Assembly (NCBI GenBank): GCA_964019335.1
Contig: OZ025695.1
Span: 248,001 to 312,000, forward strand
Reading direction: 5' to 3'
Length of the DNA: 64,000 nt
Source of the DNA: Diplonema japonicum
Taxonomy: Eukaryota > Euglenozoa > Diplonemea > Diplonemida > Diplonemidae
A model generated the notes under the pieces. The model worked only from the letters and a program-made list of their open reading frames with translations, did no database searches and was not told where the DNA came from. Numbering within the stretch: position 1 is the stretch's first letter; every line of letters begins with the position of its first letter. Made by a program: the position numbers and the translations under genes. Positions 12,101 through 21,119 of the stretch are shown in pieces.

Positions 12101-13160
12101 CTCCCGCAAGGATGTGCGAGACTTTCCGCTTCACCTCGGCGATGCACTTCTGCCAGCCCACTGCCGCACCTGTCGCCTCAACCACAGATTTCGCCGACAG
12201 GCACTTCTCCTTTGGTTGTCGCGCCACGCTTCTCCCGACGTAGGCCCTCCGTCTCACCGCTGGCAGGTCCCCGATGCAGCATTCCTCCGAAACGCACGCT
12301 AACGTACTATACGCATCGTCAATGTCGCCGTCGCCCAGCTTCTGCGCAAATCCCCCGACCTGTAGCAGCTCAGCAACTCGGTCACCATCAGCAGCTTCCA
12401 TCGGCAACTCCCTCGGGACGAAGTATTTCCTCGTCATGCACTTGAGGGCCGGGATCCGGAGCTGGATTGAGAGGCAGCGGTGCTCGTTGGTGTAGACTGC
12501 GTCGTGTACCCACACCTTCTGTAGGCCTGCCGCCGCGATCGGGTTCAGCAGAACGTAGTCGATACGCGTCTTCGTGTTGGTGGCCTGCCTGGCAAAGGTG
12601 TGGCATGGTTCCACGCCATCCCTCTCGGCTTGCAGCATAGCAGCATCCACCCAATCGCTCCCCACCGCCTGTTGTAGCACTCCCGACTGTGACACCGCGG
12701 TGTTGAAATCGCCTGCCACGATGATCGGTACGTCACCGAGGACGCATCTCATCTTGTTCAGGACCTTATCCAGCAGAGCCTCCCGCTGGTGCTTGCCGTG
12801 ACCGCCCGAGTGACAGTAGACTACGATCAGGTGTAACCACATATCTCGACCATCTAGGTTGATCATCGAGTGTACCCACCTGTTGTCGTCAGCTCTTCCT
12901 GCCGTATCTTTTACCAGAGCAGGTCGGCGTCGCTGCACCAGCAGACCCACCCCGCCCCTCTTCGCCTTATCAGGAGACGCGAGTCCATCGACCACGATGC
13001 CTGGTTGCGGGCTCCCCCACAACGCGCGATACCTACCGTCGTCCTCGACGTGTCTCCCAACCATCTCCTGACCGTGCTCCGTCAGCTTCACTTCCTGCAG
13101 GCATGTCACGTCGCTCCCCATAGCCAGGACCTCGTCAACCTTGTTGCTCAGGGACCCCAC
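9123..13160 (-). CDS. Retrotransposon ORF2: AP endonuclease and reverse transcriptase
   Basis: About 1,345 residues. N-terminal exonuclease-endonuclease-phosphatase domain (TCLQEVKL, VAGDFNTA, RIDYVLLNP). Central reverse transcriptase with QHGFRPKRGTDS, LDFVKCFDRVP, NGILQGCPIS and the catalytic SYADD at 10887-10901. Toward the C-terminus a finger CDVC-x(11)-H-x(4)-C. The frame extends upstream of 13160 without an ATG to the ORF1 stop codon and includes the start of the endonuclease (LIITTLNVG), so the listed start (a GTG) is only the edge of the conserved part. The product would nick target DNA and reverse-transcribe its own RNA. Confidence 0.88.
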   Translation of the reverse strand: MGSLSNKVDEVLAMGSDVTCLQEVKLTEHGQEMVGRHVEDDGRYRALWGSPQPGIVVDGLASPDKAKRGGVGLLVQRRRPALVKDTAGRADDNRWVHSMINLDGRDMWLHLIVVYCHSGGHGKHQREALLDKVLNKMRCVLGDVPIIVAGDFNTAVSQSGVLQQAVGSDWVDAAMLQAERDGVEPCHTFARQATNTKTRIDYVLLNPIAAAGLQKVWVHDAVYTNEHRCLSIQLRIPALKCMTRKYFVPRELPMEAADGDRVAELLQVGGFAQKLGDGDIDDAYSTLACVSEECCIGDLPAVRRRAYVGRSVARQPKEKCLSAKSVVEATGAAVGWQKCIAEVKRKVSHILAGVQDLLDRGLASNMPEQLLRTWANAIKVLAKLPQLPRCEVGLMKDNFETIIIKLQRLDDDLSALARVIAKDARVERERKYEERINTHFKEERKRVTAFVKGTTASATQAVEGDGVLTADLEEMDKMMHKEWDPIFQLYGGDRGEPQYNAFRTRYREYIVSQKMELRPLTGEDLRAVLAKKSTRTAPGVDGWRMAELRAMPVVLLDAWAELFNAVETTGKWPKALLTALVTLIPKGGERTPLNHRPITVTSAVYRLWACARLRDITLWQEKWIDDSQHGFRPKRGTDSILMELSTQLEEALLTGTPLNGIALDFVKCFDRVPQQIAFGLMQDLGLHERILTPLKAMYANLKRRFRFPTGVGSEFRVTNGILQGCPISVIMVNALVSVMVKCVMTEVPGAWSLSYADDVYLLARLAEVLTRATNKVIEFGDRTEMRLNGKKSQGFSTKNEIGPSLVCTGSSFKVAGEIKSLGVNLSMDGNHRLDKLDAAEGRLTRLGALPLGFENKSTMLTSTVLPSCLYGATYAAPSDDQLKKMCTAAVVSLWGPQFGMRNPVSVLSVLLPGHTAHPLSKVIYGTINSLVRESLASPRLRQRVGEIIGLYQDRDDDEVMGPIGVLRNRWLPFLGKGWSFVADLHGDTAVAHKVRQAIRPAVAKRLIEKRSTFVGMEAGACPSTNYWWKKLQARRPLVSFRLRRIISGAVFTTHPRVWGRKLDGPGVENPALACDVCDHRSQTTTSMTEHALWECEPARSVLESEQYAEVKREGLPAATALHGIVPRGADKAGKERARMVQQYLLKVVTVRDARAAEKSKRVLTSNPWDEVTTGRQHDVPTEALLKANGASGAVLTFHLKNVLKWLRGLRWYDGKKKTSVTTMELAIDYEQTTRRSLIGPLDDQDLLTEKAARMRYILGRIQKCSARCGRSAFPANAKSRVHTLRHLGGPTAHGYDRRPLFSSSQTPPYLARLQAVFLAQMPSISSRQTATAGTRQQPQNGDRLV

Positions 13161-13241
13161 ATTGAGTGTGGTGATTATGAGCGAATCGGGGTCCCTGGCG
13201 CCACCCGACTGGACGTCCCTCCGGACGTCCCAGTCCGCACT

Positions 13242-15281
13242 TCAATTGAACTCGGTGTCGATGTCCTGGACAGCCAGGGGGGCGACCATCGGGGTTAGCT
13301 GCTGCTGCACAGGTGTCCCGCCAGCTGCCGCGGCACAAAGGGGGGTGCTGTTGGGCATGATCATCGGCGTCATCTCCCTGCCTATTCCAGCGGTGGGGAC
13401 AAGGGCACCTGAGGCCGCTTTCTTGTTGCCCGGCTCGTCCTCGCACTTCCTCTTCCCGCCTGTCTTCCTTGCCGCTTTCGCCTGTGCCTGCATCTCCTTT
13501 TGGATTGAGCCCACCGCCTGTGCGAGGTTGTTCACCGCAGAAGCAATCACGTCCAATTGCTCCAGACGTGCAGCCATCACTCCCATCTGCTCGCTCAGCG
13601 CTTGCACGTTCTGTTGCACGGACATCAACAGGTTGGCCGTCGACGCGTTCTTCCTCTCCATGTCGACGAGCCGGGCCTCCATGGTCTTCCTCTCCTGTTC
13701 GTTCTCCAGTTCCATCCTTCGCGCCCATTCCACGAACTGGTCGGTGGATGCGGTACCGGAGGTCGCAGATGGCGGTGCCGACGCCGGCGCCTGCATCACC
13801 GGTGTCGTCTGCGGTTTGCAGAAATGCGTCGACTGCCCAGACTGCTGCGCTTGCCCAGGCTGCTGTGTCTCGGTCGCTTGTGGTTGAGGTTGAACTCCCG
13901 GTTGGGGTGCTGCAGTTGGATTCGGTGCTGGCCCAGCTTGTCTTCCCCACACGGCGTTCGGCGGCAAGGTGAAGACCGGCGTGTTCTTCACCTCCTTCTT
14001 CTTCTTATTCTTGCCCACCCTCAGCAGGTCCCCTTCCATCGGCTGGATGGCCCACCTCACTCCCTGGACTGTCAACACCAAGCTCCTTGGTTCGGTCGTC
14101 GCAGTCACCACCCACGTCTGTCTGCCACCATGCCTGTGCAGCTTCTTCCTCACCGTTGCTGGCCACCCGGAACGGCTCAGCTTGCCCTCGAGCTCCAGCC
14201 CGTTCATTGCTACCGGGACTCCCTGCACCTCGTAGTGGGCACCCTCCAGCAGGTCTACGGCGGTCGCTGTTGTCTTCAGATCTGCATGGCGGTCCTTGAG
14301 GATCTGCCTTGCGGTGTTGAGTCCGTCCTTTGGCACCCGAACGCCGTACGTGACAGTCTTGCTCGATTTTTTCAGGGTCAAACCCCATCCGCCGATGTCA
14401 TTCTTCATCTTCAGGGCAACCTTCAGAGCCGTGTTCTCCAGCCAGATCACTGGCAGCAGGTCACGCGCCTCCCAAGGCTGCCTGACGAAAACGCCGTCCT
14501 CTCCGCTGCGCGTTAGGATCGCCTTAACGTCTTCCTTCTTTACCGTGATCGGTATTTCTAAAATACCGTCCTTCTTTCTGCCCCTCTTAGCGAGGTACCT
14601 CCCTGCGCGTTCTCTCAGCCATGCCAGCAGACGCGGCCGAGCTTTCTCGGCGTCCTGCGTCGTCTGCGCCAGGAGAAAAAGCTCTGCAGTGCACGTGGGC
14701 TCAGGCTCCTTCTCCTCCGTCTCCTCCATGTCCTCGACAGTCTCGCTAGTGGGCATTGCCGGGTCGCCGTGCCTTGCCGTCACGTACAGGCGCCTGTACG
14801 TCTTGCCACGTCCCTCGTTTGTCACCAGGAGGACCTCCGCCATCTTACCGCAGAAGTAGGGTAATCGTCCCCAGGAAACCACCGTCGCCGCTGCCGTCCC
14901 CTTCAGCCACTCTGCCGCCTGTCGCTCATCACCCTGCGGCACCAGGTACACCGCGCGCTCTTGCACCGTCTCCGGGCCCTGCCACTCCTGCACGTGGACC
15001 TGCCACTCATCTCCATCGAGGCACCCCTCGACGGGCTTGCGTACTTCTTTCTTCTCGGGCTTCGAACCACCCTTGGCCACGCTGCGTAGAGGAATGGGGT
15101 ATCTCGGCCTCGGCTCATACTCATCTGCGTCCGGCTTCCTCGCTCCTTCCTCCCTGCTGAGACACACGTAGTGGTCTCTCACATGAAGGAAAAAAAAAAG
15201 GTTCACGTTTACAGAGAACAACGTGGTTAGCAACGTGTGCCTACCTTTATGAAGAGAAATTCCCTCGGAATTTTCTTTCAT
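13242..15281 (-). CDS. Retrotransposon ORF1, gag-like with C-terminal coiled coil
   Basis: About 679 residues. A basic/acidic N-terminal half without a recognised domain, a Pro/Gln-rich linker (QPGVQPQPQATETQQPGQAQ), a heptad-rich segment (from EWARRMELENEQERKTMEA to about IQKEMQAQAKAARK) predicted to form a coiled coil, and a basic KRKCEDEP patch. This layout fits an RNA-binding, trimerising ORF1p, but no zinc knuckle or RRM is evident. It ends in TGA at 13242 in the same frame as ORF2. Confidence 0.72.
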   Translation of the reverse strand: MKENSEGISLHKGRHTLLTTLFSVNVNLFFFLHVRDHYVCLSREEGARKPDADEYEPRPRYPIPLRSVAKGGSKPEKKEVRKPVEGCLDGDEWQVHVQEWQGPETVQERAVYLVPQGDERQAAEWLKGTAAATVVSWGRLPYFCGKMAEVLLVTNEGRGKTYRRLYVTARHGDPAMPTSETVEDMEETEEKEPEPTCTAELFLLAQTTQDAEKARPRLLAWLRERAGRYLAKRGRKKDGILEIPITVKKEDVKAILTRSGEDGVFVRQPWEARDLLPVIWLENTALKVALKMKNDIGGWGLTLKKSSKTVTYGVRVPKDGLNTARQILKDRHADLKTTATAVDLLEGAHYEVQGVPVAMNGLELEGKLSRSGWPATVRKKLHRHGGRQTWVVTATTEPRSLVLTVQGVRWAIQPMEGDLLRVGKNKKKKEVKNTPVFTLPPNAVWGRQAGPAPNPTAAPQPGVQPQPQATETQQPGQAQQSGQSTHFCKPQTTPVMQAPASAPPSATSGTASTDQFVEWARRMELENEQERKTMEARLVDMERKNASTANLLMSVQQNVQALSEQMGVMAARLEQLDVIASAVNNLAQAVGSIQKEMQAQAKAARKTGGKRKCEDEPGNKKAASGALVPTAGIGREMTPMIMPNSTPLCAAAAGGTPVQQQLTPMVAPLAVQDIDTEFN

Positions 15282-15462
15282 TTCTTTGTGTTATTTTCTT
15301 CTTTCTTTCTGATATGAGAAGTGGTATAGAGGGGAAAGGAGGGGGGACCCTTTCTAGGGGCAGTAAGTGTAACGCATTTCTCGACCATAATTTAAACTAG
15401 AGAGTGATGAAAAAAAATCTGCGTTAGTAATAGGTTCAGTTGGGAAAGAAAAACGAGAAAAA

Positions 15463-15650
15463 AAAAAGTTGTCTCGATTTTAGTGGTGCCACGTTTCTTT
15501 AGTGGAGAGGACCATAGAAGCAATAAAACACCAACTGGAGTATTTTGTGGGAGGCATGCTTCACTGTTTCTTTTCTTCAGTCTCCCTCCTAACCACAATT
15601 ACCAGGAACCACCAAGGGAGGTTGGAAACAGTGGTCCCAACAGAGAATGT
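15463..15650. repeat. Dispersed repeat, short copy
   Basis: Carries the same three blocks as 3833-4303 (GTTGTCTCGATTTTAGTGG; ACACCAACTGGAG with GTGGGAGGC; ACAATTACCAGGAACCACCA) but lacks the long insert between the second and third. It lies just upstream of the retrotransposon ORF1, possibly in its 5' region. Confidence 0.6.
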
Positions 15651-16177
15651 ACCCAACCCCACGAGAGAAAAAAAGGGGGGTACTCGTGTGCATGGCACGG
15701 TAGTCATACGTAAGTGCGGTGTGGTCTCCTTCCGAGGATATGGCCTTACAACGCTCATCGTCCTCAATAAAAGAAGAAGAAAAACAAGAAGTAAAAGAAA
15801 AAAAAAAAATCTGTGCCACATCGCCGGGACTGGAGTAGGCGAAAGGTTGATCGAACCTGACTTTTCGAGGAGACAGTCCAGACAGATTAACCCCGGCGGT
15901 GTCTTTCAACAGATGTCAAGGTTGCCTTTCATTTCCGTTCGGGCACTCAAACCTCGATCAAAATTTGAAAAGAAAAAAAAAGGAAGAACCCTAGACCACC
16001 AGTGGGGGTAATTTTCTCGTAATTATTTGGTTTACAGTAGCTCATTTTTCGTTCCCCTTGTCCTTTCGGGGAGAGGGAAAGTTTGAAGCTGGAAAGGCTT
16101 GGTCTGGCATCAATTTTGATGCAGGACGGATAAGATATAGGAAAGAAAGCCAGTCAGCGAATTCTTTGTCCTTGTGA
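15651..16177. other. Spacer, no gene seen
   Basis: Mixed-composition DNA with several A-runs. Open frames here have no family resemblance and overlap the 3' side of the GNAT-like gene. Nothing supported. Confidence 0.5.
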
Positions 16178-16792
16178 TCACGCTCTGGCGCTATGCGCAT
16201 GCGGGGCATGGGCAGGGGGAAGATCGTAGGTGACGTGAACATGGTCTCGTTTCTGTTTCTTGTGAATTCTCGTTGTGTCGACTGCGGGTCGGCTCCAGTT
16301 GCTTTTCGGATTTTCAAGGAAACTGCAGCAGCAGCCGCGTTGAGAGTCTTTCCTTGGACAGTTGGAGCAGGACTTGAGCAAAACGTCTGGTACTGCAACT
16401 TCTTCAATTTGGACGAACCCTTTCTGACGGAAACTTTTCAGCAGTTTTTCGTTTCTAAAAGCCACGAAAAGCCTATCTCCCTCGTTTGCTAAGTTGCCCA
16501 GCCTCTCCGTAGCCATCTGTGACAATACTGTGAACACCCCCAATCCATTGAATGTCTCCTTCACCAAAGCATTCCCCAACTCATACACTCCCTCGCCTAC
16601 ATCCATAATCGCAGCCATCCCAATCACCTCCCCTCCTACCTCCGCATAGTAGTGCAACCCCGCGTCGATACTATGGCTTTCATCGAGATGCCAAGACCCT
16701 TTTGCTGCCTCTTCTTGCCTAAAACCTTTAAGTTTCTCCTTGTCCTGTTCTTGGGTCCTGTGTATCCTGATTTTAAGGCGACTGTCGTCCAT
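16178..16792 (-). CDS. GNAT-fold acetyltransferase-like protein
   Basis: 204 residues from the ATG at 16792. Residues about 45-135 read like an N-acetyltransferase core: GGEVIGMAAIMD, then YELGNALVKETFNGLGVFT, ERLGNLANEGDRLFVAF, ending KLLKSFRQKGFVQIEEVAVP. That is strand-helix-strand order with the final G-F near the acceptor site. A Cys cluster follows (CSNCP, GCCC). The substrate cannot be inferred. The ATG lies 32 nt beyond the 3' end of tRNA-Met (16825-16897) on the same strand; the interval reads T-run, CAAACGACAG, then a G-rich leader, so the tRNA terminator doubles as a possible pyrimidine tract for the acceptor. Confidence 0.65.
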   Translation of the reverse strand: MDDSRLKIRIHRTQEQDKEKLKGFRQEEAAKGSWHLDESHSIDAGLHYYAEVGGEVIGMAAIMDVGEGVYELGNALVKETFNGLGVFTVLSQMATERLGNLANEGDRLFVAFRNEKLLKSFRQKGFVQIEEVAVPDVLLKSCSNCPRKDSQRGCCCSFLENPKSNWSRPAVDTTRIHKKQKRDHVHVTYDLPPAHAPHAHSARA

Positions 16793-16824
16793 TGCACCCC
16801 CCCCTGCTGTCGTTTGAAAAAAAA

Positions 16825-16897
16825 TGCGAGGTGCCAGGATCGAACTGACGACCTTAGGATTATGAGACCTACGCGCTGCCGACTGCGCCAACCTCGC
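16825..16897 (-). tRNA. tRNA-Met(CAT), elongator type
   Basis: 73-nt cloverleaf: acceptor GCGAGGT paired with ACCTCGC, discriminator A, anticodon loop CTCATAA, T-arm GTTCGATC. No intron. Followed in sense by a run of eight T, a normal Pol III stop. Preceded by CGGGAATTTCCCGCAA, the flank shared with the other copies. Ordinary 5' pairing rather than initiator features, hence elongator. Confidence 0.96.
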
Positions 16898-16947
16898 TTG
16901 CGGGAAATTCCCGGGATTTTTTGGTGAATAAAAATAATAATAATAAA

Positions 16948-18389
16948 TGCTTTTCTCCGAACACTCCAGAGACGTCTTGGAAAGAGGTGAAAGCAGGGTC
17001 AGGCTGCTGAGCTGCCTTGTGGGAACGAGATGGGGTTGCAAGAAGGTGGTGTTGAGGGCTCTGTACCTCACATATGTGCAACCAGTCTTCAGGTACTGCT
17101 TGGGCGTGTACGGGTCATTTCTCCCGAGCGGGAAGAACACGCCCCACGAAGGCATCAAGAAGCTTCAATACAGGGCAGCGGTGAAGATCACAGGCTGCAT
17201 CGCGTCATAAAAACGAGTCACTGATGAGAAAAGTGGACACCGCCGCATACCAAGCGACTCAGCCCCTGGAGGATCTGACCAGGTACGAGAAGCTCCTACC
17301 AAGGAGGACTTGGTCGGACAAACAGAGAGAGGCATCAAAAGCCTACAAACTCCCAGAGAGAACGGGCACACCTCACTCGGGCGCCGTCTTCATGAGGAGA
17401 CTCGCAGTTGCACCCTGGCAAAGATTCGAGGGGCAACTCGTGCTCTCCCCCTTCCTCGACACGCAGGTGAAAAGGACCGACCCAAAAGAGGTCAGGAAAG
17501 AGGCAACAACGGACACCCTGAACAGGTTATGCGAGAAGCACGGCCGGGCATTCTGCATGGTGTTGACGGGTCCGTAAAGGACGGGAAGAACGGAGGCTCG
17601 GCCGCCATCCTGTTGCACAATGGGTCCGATGCTGCCTACGGGATCAGCGGTGGACTGTACTCGACATCCTACAAATGCGAACTCAGGGCCCTGAGGCTAG
17701 GGATCCGACTGGCGACAAGACTCTCAGAGAGGAAGCTTGCAAGCCAAGGGATGGTTCTGGTATGCACAGATTCGCAGTCAGTGATACGGAAGATGTGCCA
17801 GGGACACATGTCAGCAGCCTCCAAAGATGACTATGAGCTCTGGCAGGAGGTCGCGAGCTTGATAGGCAGAGGCCACAAGCTAATCGTTCAGTACGTCCCG
17901 AGTCACTGCGGGTACAAGTGGAACGAGATGGCAGACCAAAGGGCGAAAGAGGCGAGCAAAGGACTGGCCCACACCCGTGAAACAGACATTGAGGTGGTTA
18001 AAACACTGGTGAGGAAACATGTCATCAGAAGCCACCTCCGCCTATGGAAGGATACGGGCGTTACAAAGACGTACAGGGAGCTGTTTGCCGGAAGCTTCGA
18101 GAAGTTCGAGGAGCTAGACAGAAAGAAGGAAGTGGCGATCATGAGGCTGAGGGTGGGGAAGAGCCCACTCACTTGCGGATACCTACTCATACCCCCAGTC
18201 GAGGAGGTCCCGTGCCATCTATGTTCGCAACCCCAGACTCTAAGCCACCTCCTACGGGAATGCCAAGACGAAAAGAGGATCGACCAAAGGAGTCAGATCT
18301 TCGGTAGCTCTCTTCCTTCCCTCAAAGTCCTCCTGTCGACCGACGCCTGTAAGACCGCCCAGCTCTTGGAGCGGCAGGGATCACTGTGA
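16948..18389 (+). pseudogene. ingi-like non-LTR retroelement: RT thumb, RNase H, zinc finger (5'-truncated, frameshifted)
   Basis: Opens inside the C-terminal part of a reverse transcriptase (WGCKKVVLRALYLTYVQPVF, YGSFLPSG, IKKLQYRAAVKITG), interrupted by a stop at about 17208. A shift near 17570 leads into an RNase H domain with VDGSVKDG, CELRAL, CTDSQS and PSHCGYKWNEMAD, that is all D-E-D-H-D catalytic positions, and ends with a CHLC-x(8)-H-x(4)-C finger. RT plus RNase H plus terminal finger fits ingi/Vingi-type elements known in trypanosomatids. Stops and shifts make it non-coding today. Confidence 0.75.
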
Positions 18390-18810
18390 AAAAAGTTTAC
18401 AGTTTATATTATATTATATTCTCCAAACATTGAGGTCTGATGTTGTTATACGACTTCAGACAGCAATTGTTTCTGAATCAATCTCTCGACTCTGGCTTCA
18501 CTCCTATCCTTTCTTTTCCTCTCCCTCCCCAGTGTCTTCCCTTATTTTCCACTACCAGGCCCCTGTCCCCCGCCCCCAGTGTTATTTAAATTTTAACTCA
18601 CCTCTAATATAGAAAGAAAAAAAAAAAAAAAAAAAAGAACAGTTAAATCAAACTTTGGTGTACACGATCGAGCTTGATTTGAAATCCTTTATTTTGAGAA
18701 GAAAAAAAAAAAAATTGAAGAACGAAACTTAATTGAATTGAATTTTGGCTCCCGAAAGCCCAACAAGTCCAGCAGATGGTGGAGTTTCACAGTCAGCTGG
18801 TTAATTTTTC

Positions 18811-19132
18811 ACAATTGAAACTCAAAGTTCTTAAAATCTGGGAGGTCGTCTCTTGTTACTAGGGGCGGCTAATGCCTCGAGACCCAGGTGCTGCCTGGTG
18901 GGTGGGATCGGTTTTATTTTAATATGAAAAGAGCGTGGTGAGGGGGTCCAAGTAATTTACTACAGGGAGCAGCGGACCGGGGCCCCTCGACCAATGGCTC
19001 AGTAACAGAGATTGCTTTTCACGAATCACTTTCGAACACTTCTCTTGGTTTGATATCCCTTTCCCTACCCCTTGAATTGTCTTCTCTACTCCCTGGTAGT
19101 GGAATATTAATTATTATTATTATTAAAAAAGT
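18811..19132 (+). mobile_element. Retroelement 3' end, family A, copy 1
   Basis: About 320 bp ending in a (TTA)n array plus six A. It is repeated at 20228-20577 with high similarity (shared TCTGGGAGGTCGTCTCTTGT and CAATGGCTCAGTAACAGAGA). Probably the 3' untranslated end of the element beginning at 16948. Right after the A-tail comes CACGGGAATTTCCCGTAA, the palindrome otherwise found in front of the tRNA-Met genes. Confidence 0.7.
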
Positions 19133-19149
19133 CACGGGAATTTCCCGTA

Positions 19150-19802
19150 ATCAGGGGACACCGGTGGTCCTCCAGTTTGTGCCCTCCCGCTGTGGGGTGA
19201 ACGGGAACGAGAAGGCTGACGCTCTGGCCGGGGAGGGAACGAAGCGGAAGCAGGACAGGCCCTCCCTTGACTACCGATCAGTGAGGGCCCTGGTGCGACG
19301 GTGGGTGGTGCGGAGGTCCGCGGAGCTCATAACATCCCTCGCCCACAACTACGCGGTGGCGACCGAGCTTCGGTCTGCGCACTTCCCCCTTGGCTTCCCC
19401 AGACAAGCTGAAACGGTCATCTCGCGGCTGCGGATTGGTCACTCGGCTCTCTTCTTCGGCTTCCTGCAGACTGCTGGCCCGAACAGGAAGCACAAGGGTG
19501 TGCTCCGGTGCCCAGCCTGCCACGCAGCACCGATGTCCAGGGAGCATGTTGTCGGTGGGTGCCCTGTGATCGGGAGGGGGGCGATCGACACTCCTGCTGG
19601 TACTCCCTCCCTAGCGTTCTCCCTGTCGAGACGCGTGACCCAGATCTACGACCTCATTGTTGAGTCTGGCCTGCTCGCCTGGTCACGCTCCGGATCACCT
19701 CGCCATCATCCCTGGCGTCTACAGACGTCACTGCACCTTCAAACGTGCCGCCCCCTCCTCCGGTCTCTCTTGACGCCGGTCCCGCGGCCCGTGCTGCGCT
19801 AA
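19150..19802 (+). pseudogene. RNase H C-terminal half and zinc finger of an ingi-like element (5'-truncated)
   Basis: Starts abruptly within RNase H: PVVLQFVPSRCGVNGNEKAD, where the catalytic His of the SHCG motif is Arg. Then come a basic linker, SRLRIGHSALFFGFL and a finger CPAC-x(9)-H-x(4)-C. The upstream RT and most of RNase H are missing, as expected from aborted reverse transcription. It joins the family A tail at 20228-20577. Confidence 0.7.
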
Positions 19803-20227
19803 GGGATCGCCCCGTGTGTGTGTGTTAAATGGAATGTTGTGTTTCCCACTTTCCTTTCCCTTCCTTCCCCTTCCTCTCACTGTTTCCCATTTCCCCTTTT
19901 TTTTCACACTCACCAATGATTCGCTCAATAGGAGCAATACCTCCCTGGGGGGCTTTTCGCCGGAGGTTCCAGCCAAAGAAGGACATCCAGCTGGAAGGTA
20001 GGCCCCCGTTTTTCTCTCACTTGACTGAGGGAATAATGTAATTCAGCCCTCTTCGGCTGTCCCAAAGCAGAGCACGGGTTGGTGGGGGACCAGGGCTCCT
20101 CCTGCTTGCAGAAGCCTGGTCCTTTGCCCTCCCTATTTCCCCATGGTTTCCCTTCACCTTTTTTACCCCTTTTCTCAGGTGTTGCTCTCCATGGCGGCCC
20201 TGCATTGGTATTTTGAAAAAAAAATTT

Positions 20228-20577
20228 TTCACAATTGAAACTCCTCCAAAGTTCTTAAAATCTGGGAGGTCGTCTCTTGTTACTAGAGGCGGCTAATGCC
20301 TCGAGACCCAGGTGCTGCCTGGTGGGTGGGATCGGTTTTATTTTATTATGAAAAGAGCGTGGTGAGGGGGTCCAAGTAATTTACAACAGGGAGCAGCGGA
20401 CCAGGACCCCTCGACCAATGGCTCAGTAACAGAGACTGCTTTTCACGAATCACTTTCAAACACCTCTCTTGGTTTGAAGTGATGTCCCTTTCCCTTTCCC
20501 TTGAATGGTTTTCTCTACTCCCCTTCGATCCTCCCGCCTGGTAGTGGAATATTTATTATTATTATTATTTAAAAAAA
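20228..20577 (+). mobile_element. Retroelement 3' end, family A, copy 2
   Basis: Second copy of the 3' end at 18811-19132, again closing with (TTA)n and an A-run, followed by ATTGCCCCGTA, which resembles the right half of the tRNA-Met palindrome flank. It presumably belongs to the truncated element starting at 19150. Confidence 0.7.
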
Positions 20578-20599
20578 TTGCCCCGTATCATTTCCCTTT

Positions 20600-20980
20600 G
20601 TTTTGAATTTTCTAAGGCTCCGCCGCCCAACAAAGCTGGCTGAAGGGGATGCCTCCGTGCCAGTGTGCCGCTCGTGAGGGCGAGCACGGACGACTCCTCA
20701 AAAACCCGGAGGTTCGCCCGAAGGGTGCTGGCTTGGGAAGCGGGCTGGAGAGCTGCCGGGGTCACGGAGGTGGGCGAAGTCGCGAACACTGGAGCCCACG
20801 AACCGGCCCCACCTCCGTCCTCGGTACGTATGGATAGTTTAGCGGAAGTTTCAAGGTTATCACATTCCTTTCCCCCTTTCGTTAGATACAGGGAGACCCT
20901 TGGTCCACCTGTTCTGTCCCCCCCCCAGCCTTTGCTTCGCACGTCAGTGGTTCATTTATTATTATTATTATTAAAAAAAT
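20600..20980 (+). mobile_element. Retroelement 3' end, family B, copy 1
   Basis: About 380 bp with GGGGATGCCTCCGTGCC, GTACGTATGGATAGTT and CCCCAGCCTTTGCTTCGCAC, ending (TTA)n then A7 and TTGC. Closely related to 21940-22338. No coding content. The shared terminal design, (TTA)n plus A, links it to family A. Confidence 0.65.
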
Positions 20981-21119
20981 TGCAGGGGGTTGGGGTACAC
21001 ATAAAAAAAAGAACAACAACATGGTGTGAAGTATCCTGCGCTGTCCTCCTCGTGGTGGCCCCTGGGACCGCAGGCCAGGGAGGGCTGTGGTGCGAAAGCG
21101 CGAAGGCGTGTCGGGGAGT

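Larger units (their letters stand above)
9085..15290 (-). mobile_element. Non-LTR retrotransposon (APE-RT type), nearly full length
   Basis: Minus-strand element with a gag-like ORF1 (15281-13242) and an ORF2 (to 9123) with AP-endonuclease, reverse transcriptase and a CCHC-like finger. The 3' terminus, in sense, ends CACTGAAATTTTATC close to 9085, comparable to CACACCGAAATTTATC in the partial copy near 63.1 kb. The 5' limit is not certain; the sequence directly upstream (15463-15650) is a copy of the dispersed repeat. Coding is intact over both frames except for one TGA between them, suggesting recent activity. Confidence 0.82.

Noticed and set aside
16042-16407. Ala-rich minus frame overlapping the GNAT-like gene
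   Set aside because: Out-of-frame shadow of the GNAT-like coding region.
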